A stretch of 64,000 bases of DNA from Hymenopus coronatus (GCA_030762935.1 CM060900.1:389863632-389927631); one strand, 5' to 3'; positions 11,962 to 23,535 are shown, numbered from the stretch's first letter. The notes: generated by a model not told the origin, from the letters alone. Numbers and translations are program-made.

Positions 11962-12864
11962 CCTGTCAAATTATTCCACGGAGACTAAACATTACATACG
12001 TGCCTATTGAAAATTTGAGGCACACGACCGAGATAATTGTATTAGAAAATCAAAGAACACCTAAAGTTTGTTAGGGCTCCTGAGTTCTGTATGTCGCATA
12101 CTGCTTTCTTGTTGCTCAATAAGAATCCTAGAGTTAAGTAATTACTGGAGCTCGATTTTGGCTTCCAAAGCGCACAGAGTTACAAACACACAGAGCAGTC
12201 AGCGGAATAAAGAGAGGGTGGTGGGGAGGGGTTTGTAGCGTAAACATGCACATGTTGAGTTATAACCTCTTCCAAAAGTAGTTATTACATCTCTTGACAG
12301 TATATACATCGTTCTAATTCATAAAGTACTACAATAAAACAATTATTTCACAACATGATTACTAAATAAAACGTCTTTTACTACTACAAATAAAAGTATA
12401 AAGCTTGATATAAAAAATTCAGGATAGTAATGTGCAGAGCTTTAAAAATACAATGAACATAAATCAACCAAATTCATTCAGAATTCATTGCAGTAAATTA
12501 CAAGATACAGCATTACAGTATAGAAGGAAAAGGCTTTCCTCCTGTCACTCAAAATGTTTAAATTATCCATAAGCTTATCGAATACCTACTCTTTTGTATT
12601 TTCGATATTTTTCAATCTTCGCTCTCTTTCAGTGTTCACTGGTTTATCTACTAGCAGGAACTGAACGAGGCCAGGCAGTGAGCAATGGTAGATAGTGCAA
12701 TGTGTTTCGAGACTGTAGAGACCACACCTATTCTATCACGGAATAGTTACACTCCGTGTGCACCTAACCTCAATCCGGCAATTTCGTGACCCCGGGCCGA
12801 GTTCTGGTAACTATATTTGAATGCGATGATTGTTTACAGTTATTTCAAATAGAAAAAGAAGTCT
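9481..12864. other. Spacer, nothing recognised
   Basis: Over 3 kb with no convincing coding sequence. The frame at 9897-10208 (minus, 103 codons) and several of 60-80 codons at 11357-11842 show no known domain. The 10850-12240 part is closer to balanced base composition than its flanks, but I find neither exon-like nor repeat signals in it. Confidence 0.4.
11921..11958. repeat. (TA)n microsatellite
   Basis: Uninterrupted TA dinucleotides. Confidence 0.95.
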
Positions 12865-13640
12865 CATGGCTTGCATTGATAGTACGTTCTCTATTTATTC
12901 TTACTAAAGTATGTTCTTCTATCTACTTCGTGCTAATCGAGAAAAACATTAGCAGTAATCGTTGTTATTACTTAGTTCCTTATAAATATATGGTAAATAA
13001 AGGAATACAATAGGCTAAAGCAGATCGCTATGTGATGCAATTGAAATTTGCTTCATTTTTTACTAACAGGATGAAAAAAGTGAACAACGACTTCAGATTT
13101 GAGAAAAATATAAGTATTATACATTTAAAAAAACAAACCAAACAATATTTCAGAAATGACTATCTCTAATGAAAATGTGTTTTAACGAGATCTACATTTC
13201 TCTATAGTAAGTTCTGGTATATTTCTTATGCTTACATGTTATACAAAAGTAATACCGAAACAAAAGAACTTCAGAAGCTGTTCCTAACAAATTCAGGATG
13301 TAAATTTTCATTTTCATTTAAATATCCTTAATTTACGGTATTTTAATGAAAACAAGAAAGGCATTTTTTGAGAAAATAAAAAAAAAATGCGAAAAATATT
13401 CCAAATCAGAGGTAGTTTTTGATGCGCTTTCTCCTGAAAATCTTCGTGTTGCAGACCTATAAGATACTAAATTTAAATACAGCGTTTGATATTTAACGGT
13501 CTTGTCGTTTTTCAGTTATACTTCTCAAAGACACCCAGGCAGACACACACACACACACACACACACTTTTATTCACAGGTCCCAAAAACATGTGTTTCTG
13601 ATAAACTCTAAGTATCGAAATTTTGGGCGATACATATTTG
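12865..13640 (+). repeat. CA-core repeat, copy b
   Basis: Landmarks in family order: GTGCTAATCGAGAAAAACAT near 12930, TTAGTTCCTTATAA near 12973, ACAATAGGCTAAAGC near 13010, TTTTAACGAGATCTACAT near 13180, TCTTCGTGTTGCAGACC near 13440, TTAACGGTCTTGTCGTTTTT near 13495, the CA run at 13543-13566, and GTATCGAAATTTTGGGCG near 13615. The left end is diverged and the terminal CTAGAGAAAG motif is not clear. Confidence 0.7.
13543..13566. repeat. (CA)n microsatellite inside copy b
   Basis: CA dinucleotide run at the position shared by most CA-core repeat copies. Confidence 0.9.
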
Positions 13641-16149
13641 ACGCATGCATATCAAGTATGTACAGATATAATACTTGGTAGAAAAGTAACAAATGCAATT
13701 CATTTGAAGACCACTAAAGATATAAGTTGAATACATTAAAAATATCGCTAATGCATTTCACGTAGCGATTTTTAAATAAACTTAATAATATTATAATAAT
13801 ATAGGAAACGGAAAATAGAGTTTTCATTCAATGTTACTAATTTAGTTAATCATCAGGTTGACATTGTTAAAAATATTGGTTGTTTATTTGCTACTGTCTC
13901 GCCATTCATGGAATTTAGTTACTACCAAAGTAAGCGTAACCTTTCGGTGCCCATTTATATTTGAAGATAAAGCTAAAATTCATACGGTAAGAGCCACATA
14001 TAATTTTCTCATAGCAGATGCAGTGCTTGAATTACAAATAAATTGTTCAATATTTAAGAGATACGGCATTTATTCCCCGTGCCAAAATGTTCTAGATACT
14101 AACCTGGCTTCCGCAAACCTATTTTATAGCAGATATCTGCAATGAATTAATACTAATATTAATTATAATCACGTTAATTTGATTATTAATAACAACACTA
14201 ATATTAATAATAGTGATAATAATAACTGGTATTCTCTTTATTTCGACCAAGTCCCATTGGTCAAGCTGATACTACTTTAGTATTCTAGAAAGCAGAAAAT
14301 TTGTTTGGTGTATAGTGTCACCTTTGTGGATAAAAAGAAAGAAGTTCTTAGAAACGTGCATTTATGTGTTTTTGATATTTTAGGGAGAGTACTTGTTGGT
14401 GTTTTATATAATAAGAAAAGATTTTATCTGTGGTAGAAAAGCAGAGTATGGAAATGATACGGTATATCGTATATTTAGACATGCGTTCTAGCTATTATGT
14501 TTTGTTTGTGGATGAAAAAAGTAAAAACAAAAGTTTATACTTGAGTCAGATTAAACGTAAAGCTTTACAGAAAACTGAAAAGACAAGCTATCCTTAGCAT
14601 TTAAATCTTTCATTATTATCTATTTTCTTAAATATAGCAACAACAAATGTTATTAAAAGGTAACTAACACCTGAGATACTGAAATGTGAAATGATTTTTA
14701 TACGTGCAATTGCATACGTGTAGTATATGAAATGCACTTACATAACATTTGTGTTACACAAGTATAAATTGGAAACCGTAACAGGTAGAGAAAGTCTATT
14801 TGGAGAACGCAGAGTTTAAAAAATGTGAGCGTTTATGTACGTTGGCCAATTCCGAAATATTCGTTATTGATTGTTGGAATGTTCCAGCATTACACAATTT
14901 TTAAATGTATTTCTCTTTTTTAAGTCCTTGACTTTGCAAACCAGGCAGATAAATAAGGAAAAGCTGTCCGTAGTTTCATACTCATGTATTTACGCTGATA
15001 TTTACTGAAATCATAACTTCCAACATTTTGATGAATAGAAATCTGTAGAGTAGGTTTTAGGATAAATAATAGTCAGTAGAGAAGGTCGTGTAATTGTTAC
15101 GAGAGCTTGTTCTTTCTTTAGAAGCAAATCAAAACGAAGAAGCTGTCATTTTCGAACATTAAAATCTATTTGTTTGTTACTGAACAGTGCAATACAGTTA
15201 TAACAGACAAGGAAACTTGTAGAGATTTAGGGAACAGCCCAGGTTCACAAGACGAGTCAAGTCCATAAAGAACTCCTTCATTAGCTAATAGAAAAGCAGT
15301 AACTCTTAAACTGCTGTACCACCACCGAGAAAAGGAGCACAAAATTCCCTTAAGAGCACTTGAATGATGCTTACAAGCCCTGGGCAAAGCAGCTAAGAGG
15401 AAAGAATCCTACTATGTTTCGTGTTTCTGGACTATTTCGTGAAAACTTGCCTCTGTGGTGGCATAGTGGAATTGAAATTACAAATAATCTATTACAAAGA
15501 ATTTGAGATACCTCAAAATCTCTAAACTGTAGATGTGTGTACGACTGTCTTCCATGGAAGAAAGTTTTAAGTACCGTCTTTTATTATCGGTGTTTGCTTT
15601 TACATTAAATAACTTTATAGTCATCTGCGAGTTTTCGCTGGCATAAATGCTGTACATAATTGCGAATTCATTGATTGTATAATGCTAAGTTTGTAGATAT
15701 TGGCACACCACCAGAAATTTTTTAGGTATATTAATTTTCCGTCTACATTATTACTTTAGCATCATCTGTTATTATATTAATGCGAAAAAATAAGTCACCC
15801 GCTAGCATTTACCGGGCATTTCAAAGGAATACTTTTCACAAATAATATTATTGTATATTAAATAATGAAATAAAACACTTGCCTTTTCAAATAAGCTTGC
15901 TAGAACAGATTGTAACACAAAGTGATCCGGACCGCGTGCTCGGTGCTATCTAATACACTATGTTTACATTCTAATACCCCGCATTGGAGACTCAAGAAAC
16001 TAAAGAATTTCTAAGCACCAAAGCCAAGACGAAAGGAACGTAGGTTGAGTGGTTACCGGACAATTCAAGCTTGGGTATGATCCAAAAGAGCAGCGAGTAA
16101 TTCGTGACTCACGGTGATCCACCTTCAACATGCAATGCGGCGCAGCATT
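13641..16149. other. AT-rich spacer, nothing recognised
   Basis: AT-rich with short frames. A 95-codon frame at 13858-14145 has no known domain. At 14145-14225 there is a run of irregular TAATAAT-type simple sequence. Confidence 0.4.
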
Positions 16150-16920
16150 GGGGGCAAGCTAATATGCTAGGTTATGTAACTATGTCCACGAACCACAGAG
16201 CCGTCCTGTATACATCCTAGCGAGAGCAAGAACCCTATCTGGGCAGTACATAACACGCTATATGTTGCAGCTGTGTCCCCAAAACCTCAAAGAATAGCAA
16301 ATGATTTCTGTATAAATCACAGCGATAACAAGAACTCTCTGTACGCAGTACCTAACACGCTAGTTCATGCATCTATGACACCAAAACCTCAAAAACAGAA
16401 AAAAGTTGTTTGTATAATTGCTAGCAAGAGTAAGGAGTATAAGTACCCAGGACCTAACAGGGTACACGCCCCGCAGACCCCATAGAAGAGCAAAGAATGC
16501 GTGTATACCTACTTCCTAACGAAAGTCTATTAACCTTGTGTACCTAGTATCTCGCACGTTAGATGATGCAGCTGTACACCCAAAATCCCAGAGAATAACA
16601 AAACATTCCTCTGTATATCTTAGCGACTGCCAGCACCTTATATACCCGTACCTGACACATTAGTTAGGTAACTGTATGCCCAAAACTCCGGAGCTCAACA
16701 CTATAGTTCCTGGCGAGGAAGAAGCACCTAAAGTGTTCATACTTAACACTTAAGTTGATGTAGCTATATGGCAAAAACTCCTCCCCGAAATCACGGAGAG
16801 CGGCAAAACATTCTTATATACCGCCTAGAGAAAGTAAAAGATATTGTGCGTGCTTACCTAACACATTAAATGATGCAAGCTGTGTCCCCGAAACCCATAG
16901 AGCAGCAAAACATATGCGGA
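16150..16920 (+). repeat. Degenerate tandem array, ~100-bp unit
   Basis: A landmark of the type CCTAACACGCTA recurs at about 16249, 16351, 16453, 16551, 16651, 16742 and 16857, giving spacings of roughly 90-115 bases. Between landmarks each unit repeats, in the same order, a TGATGCAGCTGTGTCC block, a CCCAAAACCTCAGAGA block, an AGCAAAACAT block, and a TATATCCTAGCGAGAGCAAG block followed by an (A)CCCAGTACCTAAC end. About seven diverged units are visible. The 70-codon frame at 16273-16485 is a by-product of the repeat. This looks like an old satellite or minisatellite block rather than a coding region. Confidence 0.8.
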
Positions 16921-17237
16921 GCTTTGTAATATATGGATTTGTCTATTCTTCGACAGATTTGAAGCTGGCGAACAGTAACCATTAAGAGAAGCAGAATATC
17001 TATGCACTCACTCTATCCGATTGCTCACAAACACACAATCGTGCTTCTCAAGAAGTAATGGGATTTATGATCGATCCTTTTGGGATGAATTTCCATTTTG
17101 GCAGCGCTCTGTTGAAGACTATACCTTTGAGAATAAGCAAATGCTCTATTTATATTTGGGGAAACCATTTACACATCTAAATTGTTTATTAATTTTATTT
17201 CTAATTATCATACTCTTCCTTTTTGTTCTATATCTTT

Positions 17238-17525
17238 CATAACGTTTTTCACACAATTGTGTGTGGGATAGGAGTTGGATAGAGTTAGACTGAAAAGTGC
17301 AATGTCATAGCCGAGATTTGGATCATATATCTCCCGGGATCCGTCCGTTTGTTGTAACCATTGAGCTACCATATTAATATGCATATCCAATATTAATTTC
17401 ACCAGCTGACTAGCATTGTTTATGGTAAACCACTAAGAGATCTCAAATTATTTTGAGATGCCATACCCAAAGATGACCTACAATCTCGTAAGCTCTTTGT
17501 CCCAGGCTTTGTAGTTAAACAACCA
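17238..17525 (-). repeat. SINE-D-type repeat, copy 1
   Basis: Shares about 280 bases with 31640-31915. The common order in plus orientation is GGAGTTGGAT, CAGACTGAAAA-like, AATGTCATAGCC, a tRNA-like block (minus-strand A box GTAGCTCAATGGTTAC, poor B box), CAGCTGACT, AAATTATTTTGA, and a GACCTACAATCTCGTAAG-like end. Homology extends about 140 bases beyond the tRNA-like block, so the unit is larger than a simple tRNA-headed SINE. Confidence 0.6.
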
Positions 17526-18778
17526 TTAGGTCTATTAGTGTGTGTGTGTTTATAATATTAATTTTGGTGCTTAACATTGTGTGTAATATTATTTAATATT
17601 GCTCAACAACATCTGTGTTATATTTTATTATTAGAGGGAATTTTCATTAGCGGGATGTAATACAAATTTAAGAAATGCCAATTATTCCATGATTAGTGTG
17701 AGGCCCGAGTTACAAGTGTAATGGATGGGTGACAAAATCTAAGACTCCAATCAGCAGTCATTGGCTCAGCTGTTTAGATATCTCACAGAGATATTTGCTG
17801 TACCACTTAAAATATATAAGGCGATAATCCCTTATTATTATTTTAGATCTTGAGTATTTGTAATATAATAATTACATTCTACCTTCAGCGAAAATCCAAG
17901 AACTAAACACATCCAGCTAAATTAGTATAAGGAATGCATCTATGTATGCATTTAAGGTATACATAAGTTCACTCAACATTGTTGGCTAATCCATTATATA
18001 TCTATGAATTTTATGATTTTGTGGTGTACTTTTAGTATATTTTTGTCTTTATGGAAACTCTGCTTCTAAATACTTAAGGGTCATACTAACTAACCTATTC
18101 ATATAAACCAGAGATGTAAATGAAATCTAATGGGTCTATTGAACTACAAACCGGCAGGCATAAACACGGCGCATTATATTAAAGTTTGCGATTATTTACA
18201 ATAATTGCATAGAGTATACATATATGCTGTCTAGACCTATTCATCCATCATTTGTTTCGGTGATTTACCCTTAATGTATGGAAGGGTGCTGCTTGAGATA
18301 TAGCTGGGGTATCAAGGGGATCTTCGGATCACCAAATTGTGCCTGGCCCTTGTTCTGGTATATTTTATGGGCGCCGGTGATGGCAGCATCCTTGGGGGTA
18401 AGGAGCGATAAACTTAATTGCCAGAACAAATTAAGTGTTGATGCTTTAGACACGCAGGGGCAATGTGATGGGATAACCATGAGAAGTGACGCAGTAAATC
18501 GTGCGCCATCTTACTGCGCCGTGCCATCGGGGTTCCCGCACGATAGGAGTTACACAAGCAAGAGTAACACTTCTGGCTCTGTCCCTGCTCTCGTTCCTCT
18601 ATGTCAGGTTTTGTTAAACTACTGCCTAGAAATTAACAAAAATATAAATAAAAACAAACGGTACAGCTGTGTAAATTTAATTTTTCACGACTTCCGAACG
18701 ATTAAAAAATTAAACCCTCACATTTAATTACCTTTTGAAGAACAAACTCAAGGAGGTTCATTTCACTGGAAATGGAGT
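17526..18778. other. Spacer with one unexplained open frame
   Basis: AT-rich to 18240, then a more GC-rich patch at 18278-18600. No repeat shared with other parts of the window was recognised. Confidence 0.4.
18278..18727 (+). other. 149-codon open frame of unknown origin
   Basis: One of the longest frames in the window outside transposon remnants. It begins MEGCCLRYSWGIKGIFG, is cysteine-containing in its first half, and ends in an Asn/Lys-rich stretch that follows the AT-rich composition. I recognise no domain. A minus-strand frame of 69 codons overlaps it. A short inverted pair, TTGTTCTGG near 18350 and CCAGAACAA near 18420, lies inside. It may be a chance frame in a GC-richer patch or an exon or transposon fragment; nothing in the sequence decides. 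Confidence 0.15.
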
Positions 18779-19043
18779 TTTATTTATGGACACCCTTTAA
18801 CTACTGTGATTATCAGCATCCTATTCTATATTTGGCGTAAAAGATCAATTAATTATGCTCAGAAGTCTCTTTTGTCAGGCTTGAGGTTCTTTTACGTGAC
18901 GTAAATCTACGATACGGGACCAACAGCTTTACTTCCCTTCCGAAGTAAGCCATTCTAAGGAGTTTTACACCCGGAAAAATCCATCGTTCTCCTCCGGGTT
19001 TGAACCCGCGACCTTGGGCATAACCATTACACCACTAAGAAGG
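18779..19043 (-). repeat. SINE-A copy, nearly full length
   Basis: From 19043 down: tRNA head with AGTGGTGTAATGGTTA (A box) and CGCGGGTTCAAACCC (B box); the family middle AGAATGGCTTACTTCGGAAG; TTACGTCACGTAAAAGAACC; and the terminal TTAAAGGGTGTCCATAAATA. The head has lost some 15 bases between the boxes. The plus-strand copy at 20405 has the same architecture. Confidence 0.85.
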
Positions 19044-19534
19044 ATATCCGACTGACACTTATAACTACTGAATGATACATTTTCTCGTTTCAAGGGCTTT
19101 TCAAGGGCAAATAACTGTGTTCACATCAATGTATATTCGACAAAAATATTTTTAAAAATGAAATATTTCACATAAAATATATGTAGGTCTGTTATGAGTG
19201 ATGAACAATCCATAATATTAGAATTTCTGCGAGTATAGCTTAGTGAAGTCAGTTGGATATGAACTGTGGACGTAAAAATACTTCACGTAAGAAATGCTGT
19301 ACAATGCCTATTATTACCTAGGAGTGTCTCTATTATGACATTGAACGACAGGCTGGCTACTGTAAGTATTTAATTACATCTCTAGGTTTTAGTTCAATAA
19401 AACACAGCGTTTGAAAACTGAAGGCACGTTTTTAGATCCTGTCTGGGAATGTACTGTTGCTATAAACCTTTGAAAATTCTAGGAAAACAAGCTTTCAACT
19501 TACAACACTTTCTTACATGGATTAAATTCTAAAG

Positions 19535-20240
19535 TTTTACTTTCTCTACCATGTATGTACAATGTATATAGTAGAGAGAGAATGTATTGTATTCCACCCA
19601 AAAATTCGATAGCAAGATCTCACCGGAGCTATATGTTTTAAAGTCTTCCGAGTCCATAAAAGCACATTAAGAAAGCGGTCCGTGTGTGTGTTTGTGTGTG
19701 TGTGTGAGTGTGTGTGAACAGCATAACTCAAAAACGAAAATCCGGTTAAATAGCAAACTTGGTATTTTAGTTCAGTATCTTCCAATGATGCTACACAAAG
19801 TTTTTTTCAGAAAAATCTCCAAACCCCAGCTACACTGAGCATGAAGCGTTTTTCAAAAATGTTTATTTTCTCCGAAATGGCTCACAGTTTTAGATTAAAA
19901 TATAATATTTTTAAGATATTTTTGTGACAAACAAAATGTATATCCTGAATTTTCGGGGAATAGCTTCTGACGGCCTCTTCATTATGGATGACTTTTGTAT
20001 AACTGGTAAACCATAAGAGATAGAAAAAAAGCTAACATACAAAAAATGTAGAACTCGTTAAAACACACCATATACCATACAAATTTTTTGTGGGGTTAAC
20101 CATTCCCGAGATATTCCCCATTATTGGTTTTAATTCTAAACTACTCGAACTATTCTGAAACAGAAAAGCATGTTTCATCTCTCTCTTTCTCTCGTTTGTT
20201 TTACATCCAGCAAGCAATTTCAATTGTACCATATAGATCC
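19535..20240 (-). repeat. CA-core repeat, copy c
   Basis: Begins with the family end ACTTTCTCTACC and a TATGTACAATGTATATAG stretch. It continues through GAATGTATTGTATTCCACCC, an interrupted TG run, CAGCATAACTCAAAAACG, and TTCAGTATCTTCCAATG. Near 20240 it loses similarity after CTCTCTCTTTCTCTCGTTTG, so the far end (the 5' end of the element) is missing. Confidence 0.75.
19682..19716. repeat. Interrupted (TG)n microsatellite inside copy c
   Basis: TG dinucleotides with two interruptions, at the family's usual microsatellite position. Confidence 0.85.
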
Positions 20241-20404
20241 CATTCTATAAACCACAGATACGTCTCAATGGGTAGAATATATGTCTTTATGGACACATGT
20301 TCTATCTTTCATATATACACGAGAAGATGTTTGCAACACTATGCAAGAGGGTGGGAAAATAACACTTTGTAGTGTGAGGTCGCGGGTCTCGCAGAGAGAA
20401 AGTC

Positions 20405-20684
20405 GCCCTCCGTGGTGTAATGGTTACCATGCTAACTTCATATACCCAAGGTCGCGGGTTCAAACCCGGCGGAGGAGGATGGATTTTTTCGGGCGTAAAA
20501 ATCCTTAGCATGGCTTCCTTCGGAAGGGAAGTAAAACTGTGCGTCCCGTGTCGTAGATTTACGTCACGTAAAAGAACCTCAAGCCTGATAAGGGAGGCCT
20601 CTGAGCAAAATTAAACGATCTTTCACGCCCAATATAGAATGGGACGCTGAGAACCAAAGCAGTTAAAGAGCGTCCATAAATAAC
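20405..20684 (+). repeat. SINE-A reference copy with target-site duplication
   Basis: The most complete copy. The tRNA-derived head starts CCTCCGTGGTGTAATGGTTA (A box) and has GGTCGCGGGTTCAAACCCGG (B box), closing GCGGAGGAGG. The body contains GGGCGTAAAAATCCTTAGC, CTTCCTTCGGAAGGGAAGTA (a small perfect hairpin), GTCCCGTGTCGTAGATTTAC and GTCACGTAAAAGAACCTC. It ends AAAGAGCGTCCATAAATAA. The host sequence GTCTCGCAGAGAGAAAGT at 20386-20403 recurs as GTCTCGCAGAAAGAAGTG at 20708-20725, a plausible target-site duplication that would place the end of the tail near 20707. Frames overlapping it at 20281-20614 are not genes. Confidence 0.9.
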
Positions 20685-20725
20685 AGAAGTCTCGCAGAAG
20701 TCTCTTTGTCTCGCAGAAAGAAGTG

Positions 20726-21557
20726 CGCTACTTCACTGTTGCCGCTACAAAATTGTAGCTGCATGATAAGAACGATATTAACTTCGATAGTGGCTGCCAA
20801 GGCAGTATTGCGGTATAGTCTGAGCATGTTACTTCAGTTTAATGAAAACAACAAACCCTGAAACACTATACTTTCAGTTTCAAATAAGAAATGAAAGAGA
20901 ATAAATATTTTCACGCGTTCATAGTAAGCAGAGTGTTTTGTAACCATCAGATACAAAAGGGTTAGCTGATTATTAAGAGATTTATTGAAAACAAATGCAA
21001 ATTAAATAATTATTGTAATTGACAATTTAAGGAAATGGAAATTTGTAAGGTAATTAATTTTATTTAAACATTTAAATAGCGAAACTAACAAATAAGATAT
21101 AAATAACGGAGCACTCGATAAAAGCAAAATAGATGTACAATTCTGCTAAGGAATTTATAACGAATATCTCAACGTGTGTTACTTGGTCGACGGGGTATAC
21201 CTTAGTTTTGCAAGAAGTATGGTGGTTAGTTATTCTACTGTTTTTGTCTCCTAAGTGCAGCGTAAATTACGATTTACTCGAAACCAACATTATAAACTGT
21301 ACCAATACTCGGCGCATAGAATGTTAGTTAGTTATTTCTTGTAGCTCCTAAGTAGAGCACAACGCATCGTTATGATGTTTCCGTGATGAGATTTGAATTT
21401 CCAGTTTGTGAGTTTGCTAACATGCGCTATGATTAAGAGGGATCAGCTCGTCACTCACAGATGGCACTGTAGGAAGTAATCACGACTTGCGGTCACGAAA
21501 TAGCGGAATTTTGGACTGGAACCATTTTCTTTCAAGTTGTACGTGCAAACAACCATT
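20726..21557. other. AT-rich spacer, nothing recognised
   Basis: No supportable feature; a 64-codon frame at 21133-21327 lacks any known domain. Confidence 0.4.
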
Positions 21558-21712
21558 ACACGGGACAGCCAGGTTTACTTTTCTTCCGAAGGAAGGCATT
21601 CTAAGGATTTTTGTGGCTGAAAAAAATCTTCACCCTCCGCCAGGTTTGAACCTGCAAATTTGGGTTTTTGGAGGCTACCGTGGTAACCACTACACCACAG
21701 ACTGCTACTTAG
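21558..21712 (-). repeat. SINE-A copy, 3'-truncated
   Basis: From 21712 down: TGTGGTGTAGTGGTTACC (A box), GCAGGTTCAAACCTGGCGG (B box), GAGGGTGAAGATTTTTTTC, and CCTTCCTTCGGAAGAAAAGT. It stops soon after CTGTCCCGTGT, lacking the last third of the family. Confidence 0.85.
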
Positions 21713-21776
21713 AAAGAAATTGGAGATTGCTAAAGTTGCAGTTAAGAATTTCCATCACAAGAAATGCGCACAATAC

Positions 21777-21870
21777 GCCATTTATAATTATCATTAATAA
21801 TATTATTATCATTAATATTAATATTATTAATATTATTATTAATATTATTATTGATATTATTATTTTTATT
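21777..21870. repeat. ATT/TAA-rich simple repeat
   Basis: Imperfect trinucleotide tract of ATT and AATATT units. It makes up the isoleucine/asparagine-rich end of an otherwise meaningless frame. Confidence 0.85.
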
Positions 21871-21889
21871 ACTATTTCAGAATAATGCG

Positions 21890-22284
21890 TAAGCTGTTAA
21901 TTATATAACAAAATAATTAATAGAGTGTGCGTCCAGATATATTCGCAAAACGTTTTGAAATGCTGTCAAATATAGAATATTTCCATTAATCTTGTGTCAT
22001 AAGACAAAGTAAATAGCTTTGTTAACACCTGTAGTTCCAAGCCGTGGATAGAGAGGAGCCTTGATTTCTTCTCCATTTTTCATATTTTTTCCTTGATTAC
22101 CACCCTTTTATCGCAATAAGGATTAATAATCATTTTGTAATCTCTTCACATGGTATTTATTCTCAGCATAAATATATAGCTACTAGTCCCTTGTAGTTTA
22201 TAATCCTGGTCATAATATACATAATTCATTGATGGTGTTATTGTAAGCAATTCAGTAAGTCTGAAGAGACAAGGAACGTCGTTC
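21890..22284. other. AT-rich spacer, nothing recognised
   Basis: No feature supported. The last 50 bases may belong to the upstream margin of CA-core copy d. Confidence 0.4.
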
Positions 22285-22995
22285 TGTTGTGAAACAAAAA
22301 CTCTGATGTGTTACACTTACGTGACTTCTCTAGCTACTCTACAAACAAACGTCTTCCAAAAGATTATTTTTATTTCAACACCATGCTAATCGAGATAAAT
22401 ATTAGTAGAATTTTGTTACTTAGTTCCTTATAAGTAGACAGTAACTAAGGGAATGCACTAGGCTAAAGCGATAGTTAAATGTTTTAAAAGCTGCCGTTAT
22501 CCGATTGTCATTGCAAATCGCCTCTTTGCTTGGCCAGGTGTGAAAAGTATAAGTACTTCACAACTGAAACTAATAACAAGGAATACCTCTAAAACTTTAA
22601 GCTCAACGAAAATAAGGTATAACTTGTGACATAATAATAACATAATTTGTGTATTTTAACGAAATTTTCATTTTATGTGTAGTAAGTTCTTTTCTATCTC
22701 TTACGGTTTAATAGTTATTATAAGTTAAGCAAAATTCATCCAGAATAAACAGGTCTTTAGAAGCTCTTACCAGAAAATTTAAGATATACATTTTATTTGT
22801 GATACAAATGGCTTTAATATGTGATATTTTAATCAAAATTGTTACAGCCATTTTGAAAAAAAATGTAAAGGGTAGTTAGGGGTGGGGAGATTTTCTTGAA
22901 AATCTTCGTGTCGCATCCTTGGAAGTTATCAAACTTTAATACCAAATTTGGTTCTTAACCGTCTTTTCGTTTTTGAGCTATGCTGTCCACTAATA

Positions 22996-23030
<35 letters not shown>

Positions 23031-23175
23031 GTTTCTGAAAATGCTTTTTTTGGACTCAGGGCGTCCTAAAACATGTATTTGCGGTGAAATCTCGACATTG
23101 AATTTTTGAGTGGAATACAATACTTCTCTTTCACTATGTACAGTGTACATACGGGGCTAGACAAAGTAAAAGTAA
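22285..23175 (+). repeat. CA-core repeat, copy d (reference copy)
   Basis: Best-preserved copy of an interspersed repeat seen about ten times here. In order: GATGTGTTACACTTACGTGA near 22306, CTTCTCTAGCTACTC, CATGCTAATCGAGATAAAT near 22382, TTAGTTCCTTATAAGTAGA, GCACTAGGCTAAAGCGATAG near 22455, AACAAGGAATACCTCTAAAA, TATCTCTTACGGTTTA near 22695, TTTTTGAGAAA-like blocks, TTTTCTTGAAAATCTTCGTG near 22890, TTAACCGTCTTTTCGTTTTT, a CA run, CTGTTTCTGAAAATGC, GGTGAAATCTCGACATTGAA near 23080, TTTTTGAGTGGAATACAATA, and an end GGGGCTAGACAAAGTAAAA. The left CTTCTCTAGC and the right GCTAGA(G)AAAG are inverted versions of one motif. No protein domain is visible; I cannot classify it. Confidence 0.8.
22997..23028. 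repeat. (CA)n microsatellite inside copy d
   Basis: Uninterrupted CA dinucleotides. Confidence 0.95.
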
Positions 23176-23535
23176 AATTATTCCTTGTATCCTCATATAA
23201 GTAATATAGCCCAGCGTGGTGTTGGATCCATGCGTAGATCCGTGTGTGATTCCATTTATGAATTTGTTGACTACGGACTGCTGAGATACTGTCTCGATTC
23301 ATGTAATTCTGTTGTTTTTCCGTCAAAGAGATTGTCGTCACTTGGTAACGAAGAAGTTAGTGCCAGAGTGATGTTTCATGCTTATTCTGTCACTTATTTT
23401 TATAGTGCTAACACTCCCCTTTTTGAATAAAATCCCTTTAATTTTAAATATCATTGATAATTATTATTGTATACTTGGCTGCACTCGAGTAGATTATGAT
23501 AGCAATTGTTACTGGAAGTTAACTTTGTCCAAAAA
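23176..23535. other. Spacer, nothing recognised
   Basis: Two overlapping frames of 70-81 codons show no known domain. Confidence 0.4.

Noticed and set aside
14234..14270. Small hairpin GACCAA/TTGGTC near 14250
   Set aside because: Six base pairs only and no context; expected by chance in 64 kb.
16036..16100. tRNA-like block (GGTTGAGTGGTTACCGG, then GGTATGATCC)
   Set aside because: The A box is reasonable but the B box is poor, there is no body or tail, and no second copy was seen.
20405..20475. A possible genuine tRNA gene
   Set aside because: The A and B boxes are good, but the same head is attached to a conserved 200-base body in several other copies, which makes it a SINE.
21487..21885. 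132-codon plus-strand frame
   Set aside because: It runs through a minus-strand SINE-A copy into an ATT simple repeat; no protein domain.
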